From a virus, in the IMG/VR virus record IMGVR_UViG_3300034104_004920, positions 33,278-97,277 of that record: DNA of 64,000 nt; one strand, 5' to 3'. Positions 49,960-57,195 of this stretch are shown here, in pieces. Numbering within the stretch: the first letter of the stretch is position 1; each line of letters starts with the position of its first letter. The position numbers and the translations under genes were made by a program. Under the pieces are notes generated by a model, which was not told the DNA's origin, did not search any database, and worked only from the letters and a program-made list of their open reading frames with translations.

Positions 49960-49988
49960 ATTATAGATGAATAGAGCAAAGATATCAA
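49960..49988 (-). promoter_or_regulatory. sigma70-type promoter for tRNA-Lys operon
   Basis: Minus-strand TTGATA (49988-49983), 17 bp, TATAAT (49965-49960), 13 bp ahead of mature tRNA-Lys. Confidence 0.8.
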
Positions 49989-49999
49989 ATCTGAAATTT

Positions 50000-50206
50000 T
50001 CAACGATTGAATACGTGACTGAAAATCCAAGTTAGCAAACTAATCAATCCGCTTCCAAGCGCAATAATGCCCCAGCGAAGTGCCGAGTCACGATCACGTT
50101 GTAGTTGTGCTAAAATATTCTTTTCTTCTTGTAGTTCTTTTTCTAGTAATTCTACTTTTTGCTCTAGTCTTGCAAGAGCTACTGCTTTTTCAATTTCATC
50201 AGCCAT
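50000..50206 (-). CDS. coiled-coil protein with C-terminal TM anchor
   Basis: 68 residues from ATG 50206 (RBS ggagg). ARLEQKVELLEKELQEEKNI coiled coil then a TM helix (WGIIALGSGLISLLTWIFSH). The same plan is seen in small phage haemolysin XhlA-like proteins. Function unproven. Confidence 0.6.
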   Translation of the reverse strand: MADEIEKAVALARLEQKVELLEKELQEEKNILAQLQRDRDSALRWGIIALGSGLISLLTWIFSHVFNR

Positions 50207-50265
50207 AGCGGCCTCCCGTCTAATACATATCTCCAAAATTCAAGCTAGTAGCCCTCCTATAAAAA

Positions 50266-50341
50266 TGGTGGAGGATATCGGACTCGAACCGATGACTCCC
50301 TGCTTGCAAAGCAGGTGCTCTCCCAGCTGAGCTAATCCCCC
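50266..50341 (-). tRNA. tRNA-Ala (TGC)
   Basis: 76 nt, CCA encoded. Loop TTTGCAA on CCTGC/GCAGG. The acceptor shows a G at position 3 against the T-strand, consistent with alanine identity. Confidence 0.95.
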
Positions 50342-50348
50342 ATAATAA

Positions 50349-50376
50349 CTTTGATATGGCTGACGCCATATCAAAA
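50349..50376 (-). ncRNA. 11-bp processing hairpin between tRNA-Pro and tRNA-Ala
   Basis: Perfect stem TTTGATATGGC/GCCATATCAAA with TGAC loop and no T-run; likely a precursor processing stem. Confidence 0.55.
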
Positions 50377-50381
50377 CTATT

Positions 50382-50461
50382 TGGTCTGAGTGAGAGGATT
50401 CGAACCTCTGGCCTCCGAGTTCCAAGCTCGGCCGTCTAACCTGGCTGACAATACACTCAGA
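50382..50461 (-). tRNA. tRNA-Pro (TGG)
   Basis: 80 nt, CCA encoded. Loop CTTGGAA on CCGAG/CTCGG; acceptor TCTGAGT/ACTCAGA. Confidence 0.94.
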
Positions 50462-50666
50462 TTGTTTTGTTCTTACAACAGTCCTCAAAAGTTTCGAATA
50501 GTGTTTCAAACTTCAACTGGTATAAGCTGTGAATTCCAGTCAACAGGTTCACAATCTCGTCTTTACTCAAGTCGCGTTCCAAAATGGCTTCGTTGATTAG
50601 CTCTACATCATCAACAACATTCCAGCAGTGAAGAATTTCTTGTTCTAGGTCAAATCGTGTTTTCAT
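50457..50666 (-). CDS. small hypothetical protein
   Basis: 69 residues from ATG 50666; the longer ORF runs through two tRNAs. Acidic and helical (FDLEQEILHCWNVVDDVELI; LKFETLFETFEDCC). Its stop overlaps the 5' end of tRNA-Pro. Confidence 0.55.
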   Translation of the reverse strand: MKTRFDLEQEILHCWNVVDDVELINEAILERDLSKDEIVNLLTGIHSLYQLKFETLFETFEDCCKNKTI

Positions 50667-50683
50667 AGTGATGTGGTGTGGGT

Positions 50684-50759
50684 TGGTGGAAATAGTTAGA
50701 TTCGAACTAACGACCAATGCCGTATGAAGACACTGCTCTACCTGCTGAGCTATATTTCC
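50684..50759 (-). tRNA. tRNA-Met (CAT), elongator-like
   Basis: 76 nt, CCA encoded. Loop TTCATAC, fully paired acceptor GGAAATA/TATTTCC. Confidence 0.9.
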
Positions 50760-50760
50760 G

Positions 50761-50836
50761 TGGTTGCGGTGCCCTGGAGTCGAACCAGGTTTCTCTGGCT
50801 TATGAGGCCAGCGGATTGCCATCTTCCTCGCCCGCT
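50761..50836 (-). tRNA. tRNA with CAT anticodon, initiator-like
   Basis: About 76 nt ending CGCAACCA as in initiator tRNAs; position 1 is probably unpaired and the acceptor has a bulged A. Loop CTCATAA on CTGGC/GCCAG. It could be tRNA-fMet or a lysidine-modified tRNA-Ile2; sequence alone does not decide. Confidence 0.75.
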
Positions 50837-50845
50837 GTTATAATC

Positions 50846-51040
50846 TCAAACGTAGATGTCAACAGATCCCATGAGGTATTGGTATACTTTTGTAGGATCT
50901 GTATTCCATAATTCTTGCGGTGTGGCTTTTAGAGTTGTGTTGTGTTTGTACCACCAACTATCTCTATATTCTTTTCCTACTAGGGCAGTTACTAACATAA
51001 CACAACGTTTTCTCATTATTTCTTCACTTAAATCGTACAT
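50846..51040 (-). CDS. small hypothetical protein
   Basis: 64 residues from ATG 51040 (an ATG at 51055 is also in frame). CVMLVTALVGKEYRDSWWYK, then LKATPQELWNTDPTKVYQYL, which has a faint resemblance to the Xre/MbcA/ParS toxin-binding tail. That likeness is too weak to name it. Confidence 0.5.
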   Translation of the reverse strand: MYDLSEEIMRKRCVMLVTALVGKEYRDSWWYKHNTTLKATPQELWNTDPTKVYQYLMGSVDIYV

Positions 51041-51212
51041 CAAACAGAACTCCAATAATTATTGCAAAAATAGAAATCATTGCTGTTGATATACTAAACA
51101 GTAGTACTAAAAATATAATACTAACAATAATCTTACCAGTAATAGTTATGAGGTTTCTTTTTAAGGTCTGGAATGTCAAATTCTTCCAGATCTGATACTC
51201 TGGCAGCTTCAT
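51024..51212 (-). CDS. small membrane protein
   Basis: 62 residues; after a polar start there is one long hydrophobic segment (IIVSIIFLVLLFSISTAMIS then IFAIIIGVLF). Overlaps both neighbours in other frames. Function unknown. Confidence 0.5.
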   Translation of the reverse strand: MKLPEYQIWKNLTFQTLKRNLITITGKIIVSIIFLVLLFSISTAMISIFAIIIGVLFDVRFK

Positions 51213-51468
51213 GTTCTAAGAGATGGTAGTACCGTCGTGTGGGCCGGTTCATTGTTAATCGTGTCCACCATGACGGAGTAGCCATCCAATGGTATTCTAG
51301 ATCCAATTCTTTTCGCTTTTTAGGCTTTAAACCTGGAAGCTCTTTGTACCAGTAGCGCGTCTTTTCATTTTCATTTAAATACGCTACCTTTTCAATATTA
51401 TAATTATAGTCGTATACATCGCGAGGTTTGCGGTGTTTGACTGGAACATCTTTGTGTGTTCTACTCAT
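51133..51468 (-). CDS. hypothetical basic protein
   Basis: 111 residues from ATG 51468 with aggagg RBS; the extension to 51507 lies in tRNA-Leu. Arg/Lys/Tyr-rich (HKDVPVKHRKPRDVYDYNYN; WWTRLTMNRPTRRYYHLLEH). Unknown. Confidence 0.55.
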   Translation of the reverse strand: MSRTHKDVPVKHRKPRDVYDYNYNIEKVAYLNENEKTRYWYKELPGLKPKKRKELDLEYHWMATPSWWTRLTMNRPTRRYYHLLEHEAARVSDLEEFDIPDLKKKPHNYYW

Positions 51469-51477
51469 AATACCTCC

Positions 51478-51554
51478 TGGTGCCCAAGGCGAGACTCGAA
51501 CTCGCAAAATTTGGCTTCTAAAACCAACACGTATACCAATTCCATCACTTGGGC
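51478..51554 (-). tRNA. tRNA-Leu (TAG)
   Basis: 77 nt with a short variable region, CCA encoded. Loop TTTAGAA; acceptor GCCCAAG/CTTGGGC. Confidence 0.92.
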
Positions 51555-51562
51555 TGTTTGAC

Positions 51563-51639
51563 TGGTACCCTCGAAGGGACTCGAACCCTTAAAATTTGGA
51601 TTTTGAATCCAACACGTATACCTATTCCGTCACAAGGGC
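51563..51639 (-). tRNA. tRNA-Leu (CAA)
   Basis: 77 nt, sister of the preceding gene in backbone (GGTATACGTGTTGG shared). Loop TTCAAAA on TTGGA/TCCAA; CCA encoded. Confidence 0.93.
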
Positions 51640-51640
51640 T

Positions 51641-51871
51641 TTAAAAGATTGTTACTGCATTAAACTTGTTGTAGTTGTGTTCGTCTTCGTTGTTCCACCA
51701 ACCAAGTGATTCGTGAGCGCCTACCCACGACCGTCCCTTGTTGTAGTTTTCCAACAAAATCAGTTCTGAAATGCCAATAACATTTTTATAGCCGCCTTCG
51801 TAACCACTGACGACTACTTCTAAATCAGGTTCGTAATCTTTCAACAGATTGATGAGTTCGTAGACTTTCAT
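51641..51871 (-). CDS. small acidic hypothetical protein
   Basis: 76 residues: VYELINLLKDYEPDLEVVVS opens as in a common small phage protein family with this N-terminus and an acidic, Asn-rich end (NNEDEHNYNKF). Stop two bases before tRNA-Leu(CAA). Function unknown. Confidence 0.6.
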   Translation of the reverse strand: MKVYELINLLKDYEPDLEVVVSGYEGGYKNVIGISELILLENYNKGRSWVGAHESLGWWNNEDEHNYNKFNAVTIF

Positions 51872-52065
51872 AGGTTTGCTTTGTATTGTTTGATTGCGTC
51901 AGCATCGACAGATGCGTAGACACGGAACTTGTCGCGTCCTACTGTGTCGTAGAACTCGTTATACATTTTTTCTAGGCTTTCGACTTGCTCTGCGGTCAGC
52001 AGACTGCAATGCACAAAGCGGTCAAGAGCCACATCTATCAAAAACTGTTTAGAATAGCCTGCCAT
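51868..52065 (-). CDS. small hypothetical protein
   Basis: 65 residues from ATG 52065 (RBS gagga), 15 bases after the predicted transcript start. Helical: LIDVALDRFVHCSLLTAEQV, ESLEKMYNEFYDT. Coupled to the gene at 51641. Confidence 0.6.
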   Translation of the reverse strand: MAGYSKQFLIDVALDRFVHCSLLTAEQVESLEKMYNEFYDTVGRDKFRVYASVDADAIKQYKANL

Positions 52066-52087
52066 AGTATTCCTCATCAAAGAAACT

Positions 52088-52116
52088 ATTATACAGGCTA
52101 TGATTAAACAATTCAA
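52088..52116 (-). promoter_or_regulatory. sigma70-type promoter
   Basis: Minus-strand TTGAAT (52116-52111), 17 bp, TATAAT (52093-52088). Confidence 0.8.
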
Positions 52117-52118
52117 TC

Positions 52119-52925
52119 TTAGATTTCTACAGTCTTCAACCTGAAAGTCTTAGCCAGACTTTCGTATCCAATGTACCCACGAGGATTGCACACTACTCGT
52201 GTGTTTCCAATATTGTAGTCATGCGGATCGTGGGTGTGTCCGTGAAACCACAGTGGCACATTGTTGAAGCCTAGGATATCTTCTTCCAGGTTGTTGTAGT
52301 ATGCCCAGTTAACAGAGTCGTTTGCTGGGTAGCGTGGGTGTTTACTCAGTGAGCTAGGACCATGATGAGTAACAACTACTACGGGCAGGTCTGTGTTTTT
52401 CACAAAACCCATTAGTGCGTTCTTGCTGTGTACATGCCGACTAACACTATCTTTTGCTTTCAGTTTTCTGTACGTGCCACTATCATAGGTGATCTTGGCG
52501 TAGTCGTTCATGGAATATTCAATATCCATCATTGTGAGTGGATCCATGTTGTTCATGTCTGTCCACAGAGTACAACCGTAGAATTCTACGCCATTTACTC
52601 TTAGATGATTGTCTTCCAAAAAGTACACGTTGTTGTAGTTGTCAACAGTCCAGTCACGTAGAACGTCTAGGGTCTTGTTCCACTTGTAATTGTAAAACTC
52701 GTGGTTTCCTGCCACGTAGATCACAGTGTCAAACTCTTTACTGGCTTGATCAAAGAACTTCTTTGTTGCCAAATACGTTTCATGGTATGGGCCTTCAGAG
52801 CTGGCCCTCAGAGCTCGTGCAAGTGTGATGTCTCCTGCACAGACCAGTACGTCTGCATCGTGTGTATTGATCAAGTCCAGTTCACCAAATTCAAGGTGAA
52901 CATCACTGCAAATTGAGATCTTCAT
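52119..52925 (-). CDS. metallophosphoesterase
   Basis: 268 residues: ISICSDVHLEFGEL, LVCAGDITLA near 30, YVAGNHEFYNY near 71, VVVTHHGPSS near 184 and LWFHGHTHDPHDY near 223 form the complete two-metal core. Distinct in sequence from the shorter enzyme at 47645. Substrate unknown; possibly nucleic acid or nucleotide. Confidence 0.88.
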   Translation of the reverse strand: MKISICSDVHLEFGELDLINTHDADVLVCAGDITLARALRASSEGPYHETYLATKKFFDQASKEFDTVIYVAGNHEFYNYKWNKTLDVLRDWTVDNYNNVYFLEDNHLRVNGVEFYGCTLWTDMNNMDPLTMMDIEYSMNDYAKITYDSGTYRKLKAKDSVSRHVHSKNALMGFVKNTDLPVVVVTHHGPSSLSKHPRYPANDSVNWAYYNNLEEDILGFNNVPLWFHGHTHDPHDYNIGNTRVVCNPRGYIGYESLAKTFRLKTVEI

Positions 52926-53109
52926 TTTTTACTTCTTCAGCGGGTGTGTTATTGCTTCTGGTCAATCCTTCGATTACCTGTTGAAGCGTTACAATAGCTC
53001 TTGCTGCTTGTAGCTCCAAACTGGTTGGAGGGGTGTGACCCACCAACACTTCGTCTTTGTAAACAGGTTTTGGATTGTTTAATAGTTGTACTAGAATGTT
53101 ATAGTTCAT
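52903..53109 (-). CDS. hypothetical protein starting on a tRNA 3' end
   Basis: 68 residues. The only early ATG (53109) shares its first base with the terminal A of the tRNA-Arg CCA, so no separate leader or RBS exists. Contents: ILVQLLNNPKPVYKDEVLVG and LQAARAIVTLQQVIEGLTRS. Translation could rely on the unprocessed precursor. Function unknown. Confidence 0.5.
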   Translation of the reverse strand: MNYNILVQLLNNPKPVYKDEVLVGHTPPTSLELQAARAIVTLQQVIEGLTRSNNTPAEEVKNEDLNLQ

Positions 53110-53293
53110 GGCCGGGCGTGCAGGAATCGAACCCACATTCAGAGCTTAGAAGACTCCTGTATTCTCCATTATACGAACGCCCGGTTTGTGGTTTATTATA
53201 ACTTTTTTCATTGGCTGGTTCAACATCATAATCAATGATGTCATAGTATTCTGGTTTTAAGATAACCAGCTTTTCCCAAGTATCTTTATTCAT
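53099..53293 (-). CDS. doubtful ORF overlapping tRNA-Arg
   Basis: 64 codons coupled to the UV endonuclease stop (MNKDTWEKLVILKPEYYDII) but its second half is the tRNA-Arg sequence read through. If real, only the first 36 residues are independent coding. Confidence 0.3.
   Translation of the reverse strand: MNKDTWEKLVILKPEYYDIIDYDVEPANEKSYNKPQTGRSYNGEYRSLLSSECGFDSCTPGHEL
53109..53184 (-). tRNA. tRNA-Arg (TCT)
   Basis: 76 nt, CCA encoded. Loop CTTCTAA on GGAGT/GCTCT; acceptor CCGGGCG/CGCCCGG. Confidence 0.95.
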
Positions 53294-54281
53294 GATTCAT
53301 TTCAACACAGAATTTATTATGGGCCAAGTTTTTGGTCTTAGACTCCAGCATGATATCGTGTGTGTTGGAGAAGCTGTAAGCCCAACGATTACATGAACGA
53401 TTCCAGTAGTAGTCACTGTGCGCGCGCAATTGAGTTTTTGTAAACCCGTTGTTGATCAACAGATCTAGTTCTGGAAGGTCGGACTCGCTCCACACATCAC
53501 TCAACACTTCTTCTCGTGAGACTGAATAGTGGATCACAGGACGTACACCACGCCAACTATCTATCAGTTTCAACACTCGAGTATCGTCTGGTTCGATATA
53601 CTCGCCTGTACGAATCCAGTGATGATGAATGTCTAAGACCAGTGCACAATGATCTATTAATTCCAAGCTGGACTCCAACCCCCACTTGAACTCGTCGTTT
53701 TCGATTGTGATGACGTTTTTAGCCGTACTGCTCAGCTTTTTCAACACACTTTTAATACCGTCTGGGCCCAGCTGACCGCCGATGTGTACGTTGCACTTGA
53801 AGTCTTGAAAACTTTGACCATAACCCATCATTCGGATCATGTCGCAGTGGTATTCAAACTCCATGACGGAGTTTGAGACAACGCCTGGATTGTTGGATGC
53901 CAACACACAAAACTGACCAGGATGGAAACTCAGGCGAACGTCAAGAGAACGGGCTAACTCACCAATCTTTTGAAACTCCCTCACCAAGATCTGTTGGACG
54001 GATGGTTGACAATAAAACCAGAACCAGTCGTCGTGAGTGTAGGCTGGTAGTACATCGCTTGAAATCCGTAGCATTCGGTGACTTGGCGAACGGCCCCCCA
54101 CCCACTTTACCTGCTGAAGTAGTGCGTTTAGATTGTGAGTGATTAGAGCGTGCAACTTTGATTCTGCAGCCTGCTTTGTGGCGTTATTCAACCACGTAAT
54201 AGTGGTAGTCTTGATGTTCGGTACTGGTACATCCTCGAACTTGCAAGCAAAGCCTACTCGATTGATATTTTGATTGAACAT
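53286..54281 (-). CDS. uvsE: UV damage endonuclease (UvdE/UvsE)
   Basis: 331 residues of TIM-barrel UVDE: N-terminal INRVGFACK, MLRISSDVLPAYTHD near 69, RLSFHPGQFCVLAS near 113, CNVHIGGQLG near 163, ITIENDEFKWG near 192 and LVLDIHHHW near 212 supply the His/Glu/Asp metal ligands. It nicks DNA 5' to UV photoproducts and starts excision repair. Phage copies help in sunlit water. Full length. Confidence 0.92.
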   Translation of the reverse strand: MFNQNINRVGFACKFEDVPVPNIKTTTITWLNNATKQAAESKLHALITHNLNALLQQVKWVGGRSPSHRMLRISSDVLPAYTHDDWFWFYCQPSVQQILVREFQKIGELARSLDVRLSFHPGQFCVLASNNPGVVSNSVMEFEYHCDMIRMMGYGQSFQDFKCNVHIGGQLGPDGIKSVLKKLSSTAKNVITIENDEFKWGLESSLELIDHCALVLDIHHHWIRTGEYIEPDDTRVLKLIDSWRGVRPVIHYSVSREEVLSDVWSESDLPELDLLINNGFTKTQLRAHSDYYWNRSCNRWAYSFSNTHDIMLESKTKNLAHNKFCVEMNHE

Positions 54282-54282
54282 T

Positions 54283-54507
54283 TTAATAAGGCCTCAAATT
54301 CATCCAGTGATCTTCGTTTTCGTCTTCTGGAATACTGTCTACAATCCATCTTTCCAGTTCAGATATACGACCTCCAAGCTGGAGCGTTTGCAGCTCGATA
54401 TTGTGTTCTAGTGGACAAGGTATCAGGTCTCTAGCATTGAATATTTGTGCATTATGTACAATCAGTCTTTTTGGTTTAAAATTTAGTTTATTGAATGGCT
54501 TGCTCAT
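54283..54507 (-). CDS. small hypothetical protein
   Basis: 74 residues: NKLNFKPKRLIVHNAQIFNA, LQTLQLGGRISELERWIVDS. The ATG is six bases from a -10 box, so probably leaderless. Unknown function. Confidence 0.55.
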   Translation of the reverse strand: MSKPFNKLNFKPKRLIVHNAQIFNARDLIPCPLEHNIELQTLQLGGRISELERWIVDSIPEDENEDHWMNLRPY

Positions 54508-54513
54508 GTGTCT

Positions 54514-54542
54514 ATTATAATAGACTAAAAAACTAAAATCAA
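54514..54542 (-). promoter_or_regulatory. sigma70-type promoter predicting a leaderless mRNA
   Basis: Minus-strand TTGATT (54542-54537), 17 bp, TATAAT (54519-54514); ATG at 54507. Confidence 0.75.
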
Positions 54543-54543
54543 G

Positions 54544-55140
54544 TCAGGGATTGTGTAAGTAAAATGCTTTGCTAAAACCGAGTGGAGTAATACTGCGTAG
54601 TTCTTTTGTTTTTTCTGATTTGCCGCCCAGCTTCATGATGGGTGAGTTACCTAAAAGAGGGTATACTGGTTTTTTGACAGGAACATTGAAAACCCCCCAC
54701 AATCCAGTACGCTTGTTATATGCCTCCGATGTTGGGTCGTCTAAGTACCCAGCATAATCACAAGGATTAAAGTAGTACGGCTTTTTTAGGCCTGGAAATA
54801 ATGTATTCAATCGTCCAACTGGATTTTCTAAACACCACCAGACCGGCTTGTAATAGTCTACAAACTCAAACACTTTGTTGACCAATGACACGCTGTAGTC
54901 TGTGCGCCCGTCCAAATCCTTCGCCTTCCAATACTGAGCACCACTGCTTGCAAAGTCTGTGCAGGGAGGAGCTGCCAATATTCCGTGTACACTTTCCAGT
55001 CCCAACTCGCTTGGTACTAGGTCTAATACGTCTATGCCCAATTTTAAGTCAAACCTGTAAACATCATAGCCGGAATTTTTGTAATAACTACTCCAGTTTC
55101 CGCTGTGGTCAAAAAGAGATATTATTGTTTTACAATCCAT
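54544..55140 (-). CDS. small cytosine-C5 DNA methyltransferase-like protein
   Basis: 198 residues. IISLFDHSGNWSSYYKNSGY stands for the SAM-binding motif I, AAPPCTDFASSGAQYW near 57 is the catalytic PC motif, and WWCLENPVGR near 103 the ENV-like motif. Much shorter than a complete C5 methylase and without a clear target-recognition domain, as in several phage enzymes. It may methylate phage DNA against restriction, or act on a different cytosine modification. Confidence 0.7.
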   Translation of the reverse strand: MDCKTIISLFDHSGNWSSYYKNSGYDVYRFDLKLGIDVLDLVPSELGLESVHGILAAPPCTDFASSGAQYWKAKDLDGRTDYSVSLVNKVFEFVDYYKPVWWCLENPVGRLNTLFPGLKKPYYFNPCDYAGYLDDPTSEAYNKRTGLWGVFNVPVKKPVYPLLGNSPIMKLGGKSEKTKELRSITPLGFSKAFYLHNP

Positions 55141-55336
55141 AAAATCGCTTACACACTTTGCAGATTGGATTGGAGTCTAAATCTAATACCAATTCACTAC
55201 TCTTATACCAGATACTACAGCTGCTGCATGTTTCCAAGGTGTTCAGTGGAGCGTCTTCGACTGGTATGTTGAATTCTTTGCAGGCCTCTAAAAGGCTTAT
55301 TTTTCTGCGATAGATACTGTTTTCAAAACTGTTCAT
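55130..55336 (-). CDS. small zinc-binding protein
   Basis: 68 residues; ETCSSCSIW and NPICKVCKRFYG form a four-Cys zinc ribbon after a helical N-terminus (ISLLEACKEFNI). Overlaps the methylase start. Unknown role. Confidence 0.6.
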   Translation of the reverse strand: MNSFENSIYRRKISLLEACKEFNIPVEDAPLNTLETCSSCSIWYKSSELVLDLDSNPICKVCKRFYGL

Positions 55337-55674
55337 CTTATTTTTCTGTCGTCATTGGTATAAATATCCTTGTGTTGGATGTAATACAAAAGAAAGATTA
55401 GGTTACACACAGCGTGTGCTAAGTGGCTTTCGCCTGTTTCAGGATCCAGATCACGTCCTCGAGTCCACTCAAAGATGTGGCGCAGAGTGGCTGAAATTAC
55501 TCGTGTGTACTTAAAACCTGATCCCTCACTCCAGTTCCAGGCTGAGTACTTCTGACTACCGAAGTGTAACACTCGTACCACAGGCTCCAGGGCTTCCATT
55601 GGGATCAAACTCCAGTCCAGTTTGGAGCTGTCGTGTTTGACTGGAGATATTTGTTTTGTTAGGTTATCATTCAT
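55333..55674 (-). CDS. dATP/dGTP diphosphohydrolase-type domain protein
   Basis: 113 residues: KHDSSKLDWSLIPMEALEPV, FGSQKYSAWNW, SATLRHIFEWTRGRDLDPE, ETGESHLAHAVCNLIFLLYY. The H-x-x-x-W, D, E and H pattern on helices is that of the phage dATP/dGTP diphosphohydrolase N-terminal family (MazG-like all-alpha NTP pyrophosphatases). It would adjust dNTP pools. A structured leader precedes it. Confidence 0.7.
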   Translation of the reverse strand: MNDNLTKQISPVKHDSSKLDWSLIPMEALEPVVRVLHFGSQKYSAWNWSEGSGFKYTRVISATLRHIFEWTRGRDLDPETGESHLAHAVCNLIFLLYYIQHKDIYTNDDRKIR

Positions 55675-55684
55675 TTATAGTAAA

Positions 55685-55909
55685 AATTAGAGGGCCCGGT
55701 ACTTCCCCGGGCAAAAAGAACGGTACCTTTCTTTTAAGCACGATTACCCTGTGCTTCTAGTATAAAACGCAGATATAACACAATTTCTGCAAATAACTGC
55801 CGTGCGGGTTTTGTAGAGGTTTGTGTAGTATTTCTACGCTTGCGAACGGCTTAGGGACTATTTTTTTGCTTCTTGGCTACTCGCCTGTTAGAGGTAAATG
55901 CCAAAACCT
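55685..55909 (-). ncRNA. structured leader or small RNA
   Basis: About 225 nt without an ORF, ending just before the ATG at 55674. Stems: GCCCGG/CCGGGC (55694-55712) with a crossing GGTAC/GTACC pair, AGCAC/GTGCT, GCAGA/TCTGC, GTAGA/TCTAC inside GCCGT/ACGGC, and AGAGGT/ACCTCT. Could be a cis-regulatory RNA for the gene at 55333 or an independent RNA. Confidence 0.5.
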
Positions 55910-56092
55910 CTAGTGGTATTCTTTTTTGGGCTGCAGTAGTGCGGCCGTTTTGGGCTTTAAAACTTTAAACAACTCTAGTGTTAGTGCTGGAGGGTCCAGG
56001 TTCTTTTCTTGGAAGTAACGATTGTAGACTGGTAATAGTTCGTTTACAATGCATTCTTCTAAAATGACAACATAGGGTTCTTTAAAATTCAT
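55910..56092 (-). CDS. small hypothetical protein
   Basis: 60 residues from ATG 56092 (RBS ggaga), 15 bases after the predicted transcript start; the upstream ORF extension precedes the promoter's start site. ILEECIVNELLPVYNRYFQE, acidic then basic end. Unknown. Confidence 0.6.
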   Translation of the reverse strand: MNFKEPYVVILEECIVNELLPVYNRYFQEKNLDPPALTLELFKVLKPKTAALLQPKKEYH

Positions 56093-56114
56093 GTGGAGTC
56101 TCCAACAAAACAAC

Positions 56115-56143
56115 ATTATAACATAGGGATATTGTTGTTTCAA
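56115..56143 (-). promoter_or_regulatory. sigma70-type promoter
   Basis: Minus-strand TTGAAA (56143-56138), 17 bp, TATAAT (56120-56115), directly after the terminator of the large RNA. Confidence 0.8.
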
Positions 56144-56164
56144 ACGCAAATTTTAAAGTGGTAT

Positions 56165-56195
56165 AAAAACAAAAAGCCCACGAAAGTGGGCTTTG
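56165..56195 (-). terminator. intrinsic terminator of the large RNA
   Basis: Stem 56173-56181 with 56186-56194 on a four-base loop, then TTTTTGTTTTT on the minus strand. Confidence 0.9.
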
Positions 56196-57048
56196 TTGCT
56201 GGATTTCTTTCTCCAGCGAGAATCCTAGTAACAGCTAGGGTCCAGTTTAAGGTTTTTTGTTCTGATAGGTTAGACTTCCTAACAACACAGTTATCATCAC
56301 ACTGTATTGTGGTAGCAGTTTAAGCACTCTGCACAAACTCCAAGGAGTGTTCTGTTAAATCTCCCTGATATGCGCCTGTGGGATTATGCGGACCCACATT
56401 CCAGCATTATCTGTTGGTCTTAGTTAGAAGAAGGCGACTGTATTTCAAACGGTTCTTTCCGTACAGTGTTATAGCACACTGTTTCGCTCTGATGCAATAG
56501 AGACTATTGCTACTCCCAAGAAGAGGTACCGATGAAGCTGGTACGGACTAACAATACTAAAAATTGTTGCTGCTATCTTGACTAGTAGTCGTACCACTTC
56601 TTGAATGATCACGGCGTATTTTTGTGTGCCTACAAAAATACCTAGCCTGAATCAAACTCAGTGGGCTCTGAGGTTTCATCGTAACAGACAACGCCAACAG
56701 GCATTGCTGGTTTTAGTATTATTGGTTGTATTGTCTTGTTATGGACAACAATAACCCTATTGTCGTTTGCTTTTAACGATGTCTACTTATACAAGGGCAG
56801 TGGCCACTGCTGATCTTGCTTTCGTTACAGTGATAGTGACCAAGGACTTAACCCTGACCACTGGACATCAACTCGTGTAGGACGTTGATCACCGGAGCCT
56901 ACATTGATAGTGCATTAGCCTGGTGAACACAGGCTTTTTCCAAAACAATACAACTAATAATACTACTAGAGGGCTGTGGCTCGGAGTATACTTTTCCCAC
57001 AATTAAGACGTATGGCAGATTACCGCCACCGCTGTCGCCCCATATTAG
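56165..57048 (-). ncRNA. large highly structured RNA of about 880 nt (GOLLD/ROOL-like candidate)
   Basis: Bounded by its own promoter (57055-57083) and terminator (56165-56195), with no credible ORF. At least fifteen local hairpins are visible: GCTGGA/TCCAGC (56197), CCTAG/CTAGG (56224), ACTCC/GGAGT (56337), GTGGG/CCCAC (56378), ACAGTGT/ACACTGT (56463), CAATAG/CTATTG (56495), GTACC/GGTAC (56526), AACAAT/ATTGTT (56551), GTATTTTTGT/ACAAAAATAC (56616), CTCAG/CTGAG (56658), ATCAAC/GTTGAT (56868), AGCCTG/CAGGCT (56917). Size, density of structure and position beside phage tRNAs suit the giant ornate RNA classes. The exact class is not shown. Confidence 0.7.
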
Positions 57049-57054
57049 ACAACT

Positions 57055-57083
57055 ATTATAGTACTTTTAATAGTATCAAACAA
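57055..57083 (-). promoter_or_regulatory. sigma70-type promoter of the large RNA
   Basis: Minus-strand TTGTTT (57083-57078), 17 bp, TATAAT (57060-57055), preceded by AAATTTAGAC. Confidence 0.85.
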
Positions 57084-57098
57084 GTCTAAATTTTTATA

Positions 57099-57195
57099 CC
57101 ATAGTTCAACACACTAGCGGCGTGATAAGATCAGAGCCATCTCGTTTAAAGGTTGCTATTACTGAGCAAACCTCCACTAATGTGTTGAACTATGG
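57099..57195 (-). ncRNA. long-stem RNA element, copy 1
   Basis: 22-bp stem with G:U pairs (57099-57120 with 57174-57195) enclosing two hairpins with 7-nt loops (AGGTT-TGCT/AGCA-ACCT, AGAT/ATCT). Confidence 0.7.

Noticed and set aside
50846-50870. TTGACA with TATAAC upstream of the CAT-anticodon tRNA
   Set aside because: Spacing is only 14 bp and the elements lie within a coding end; not a credible promoter.
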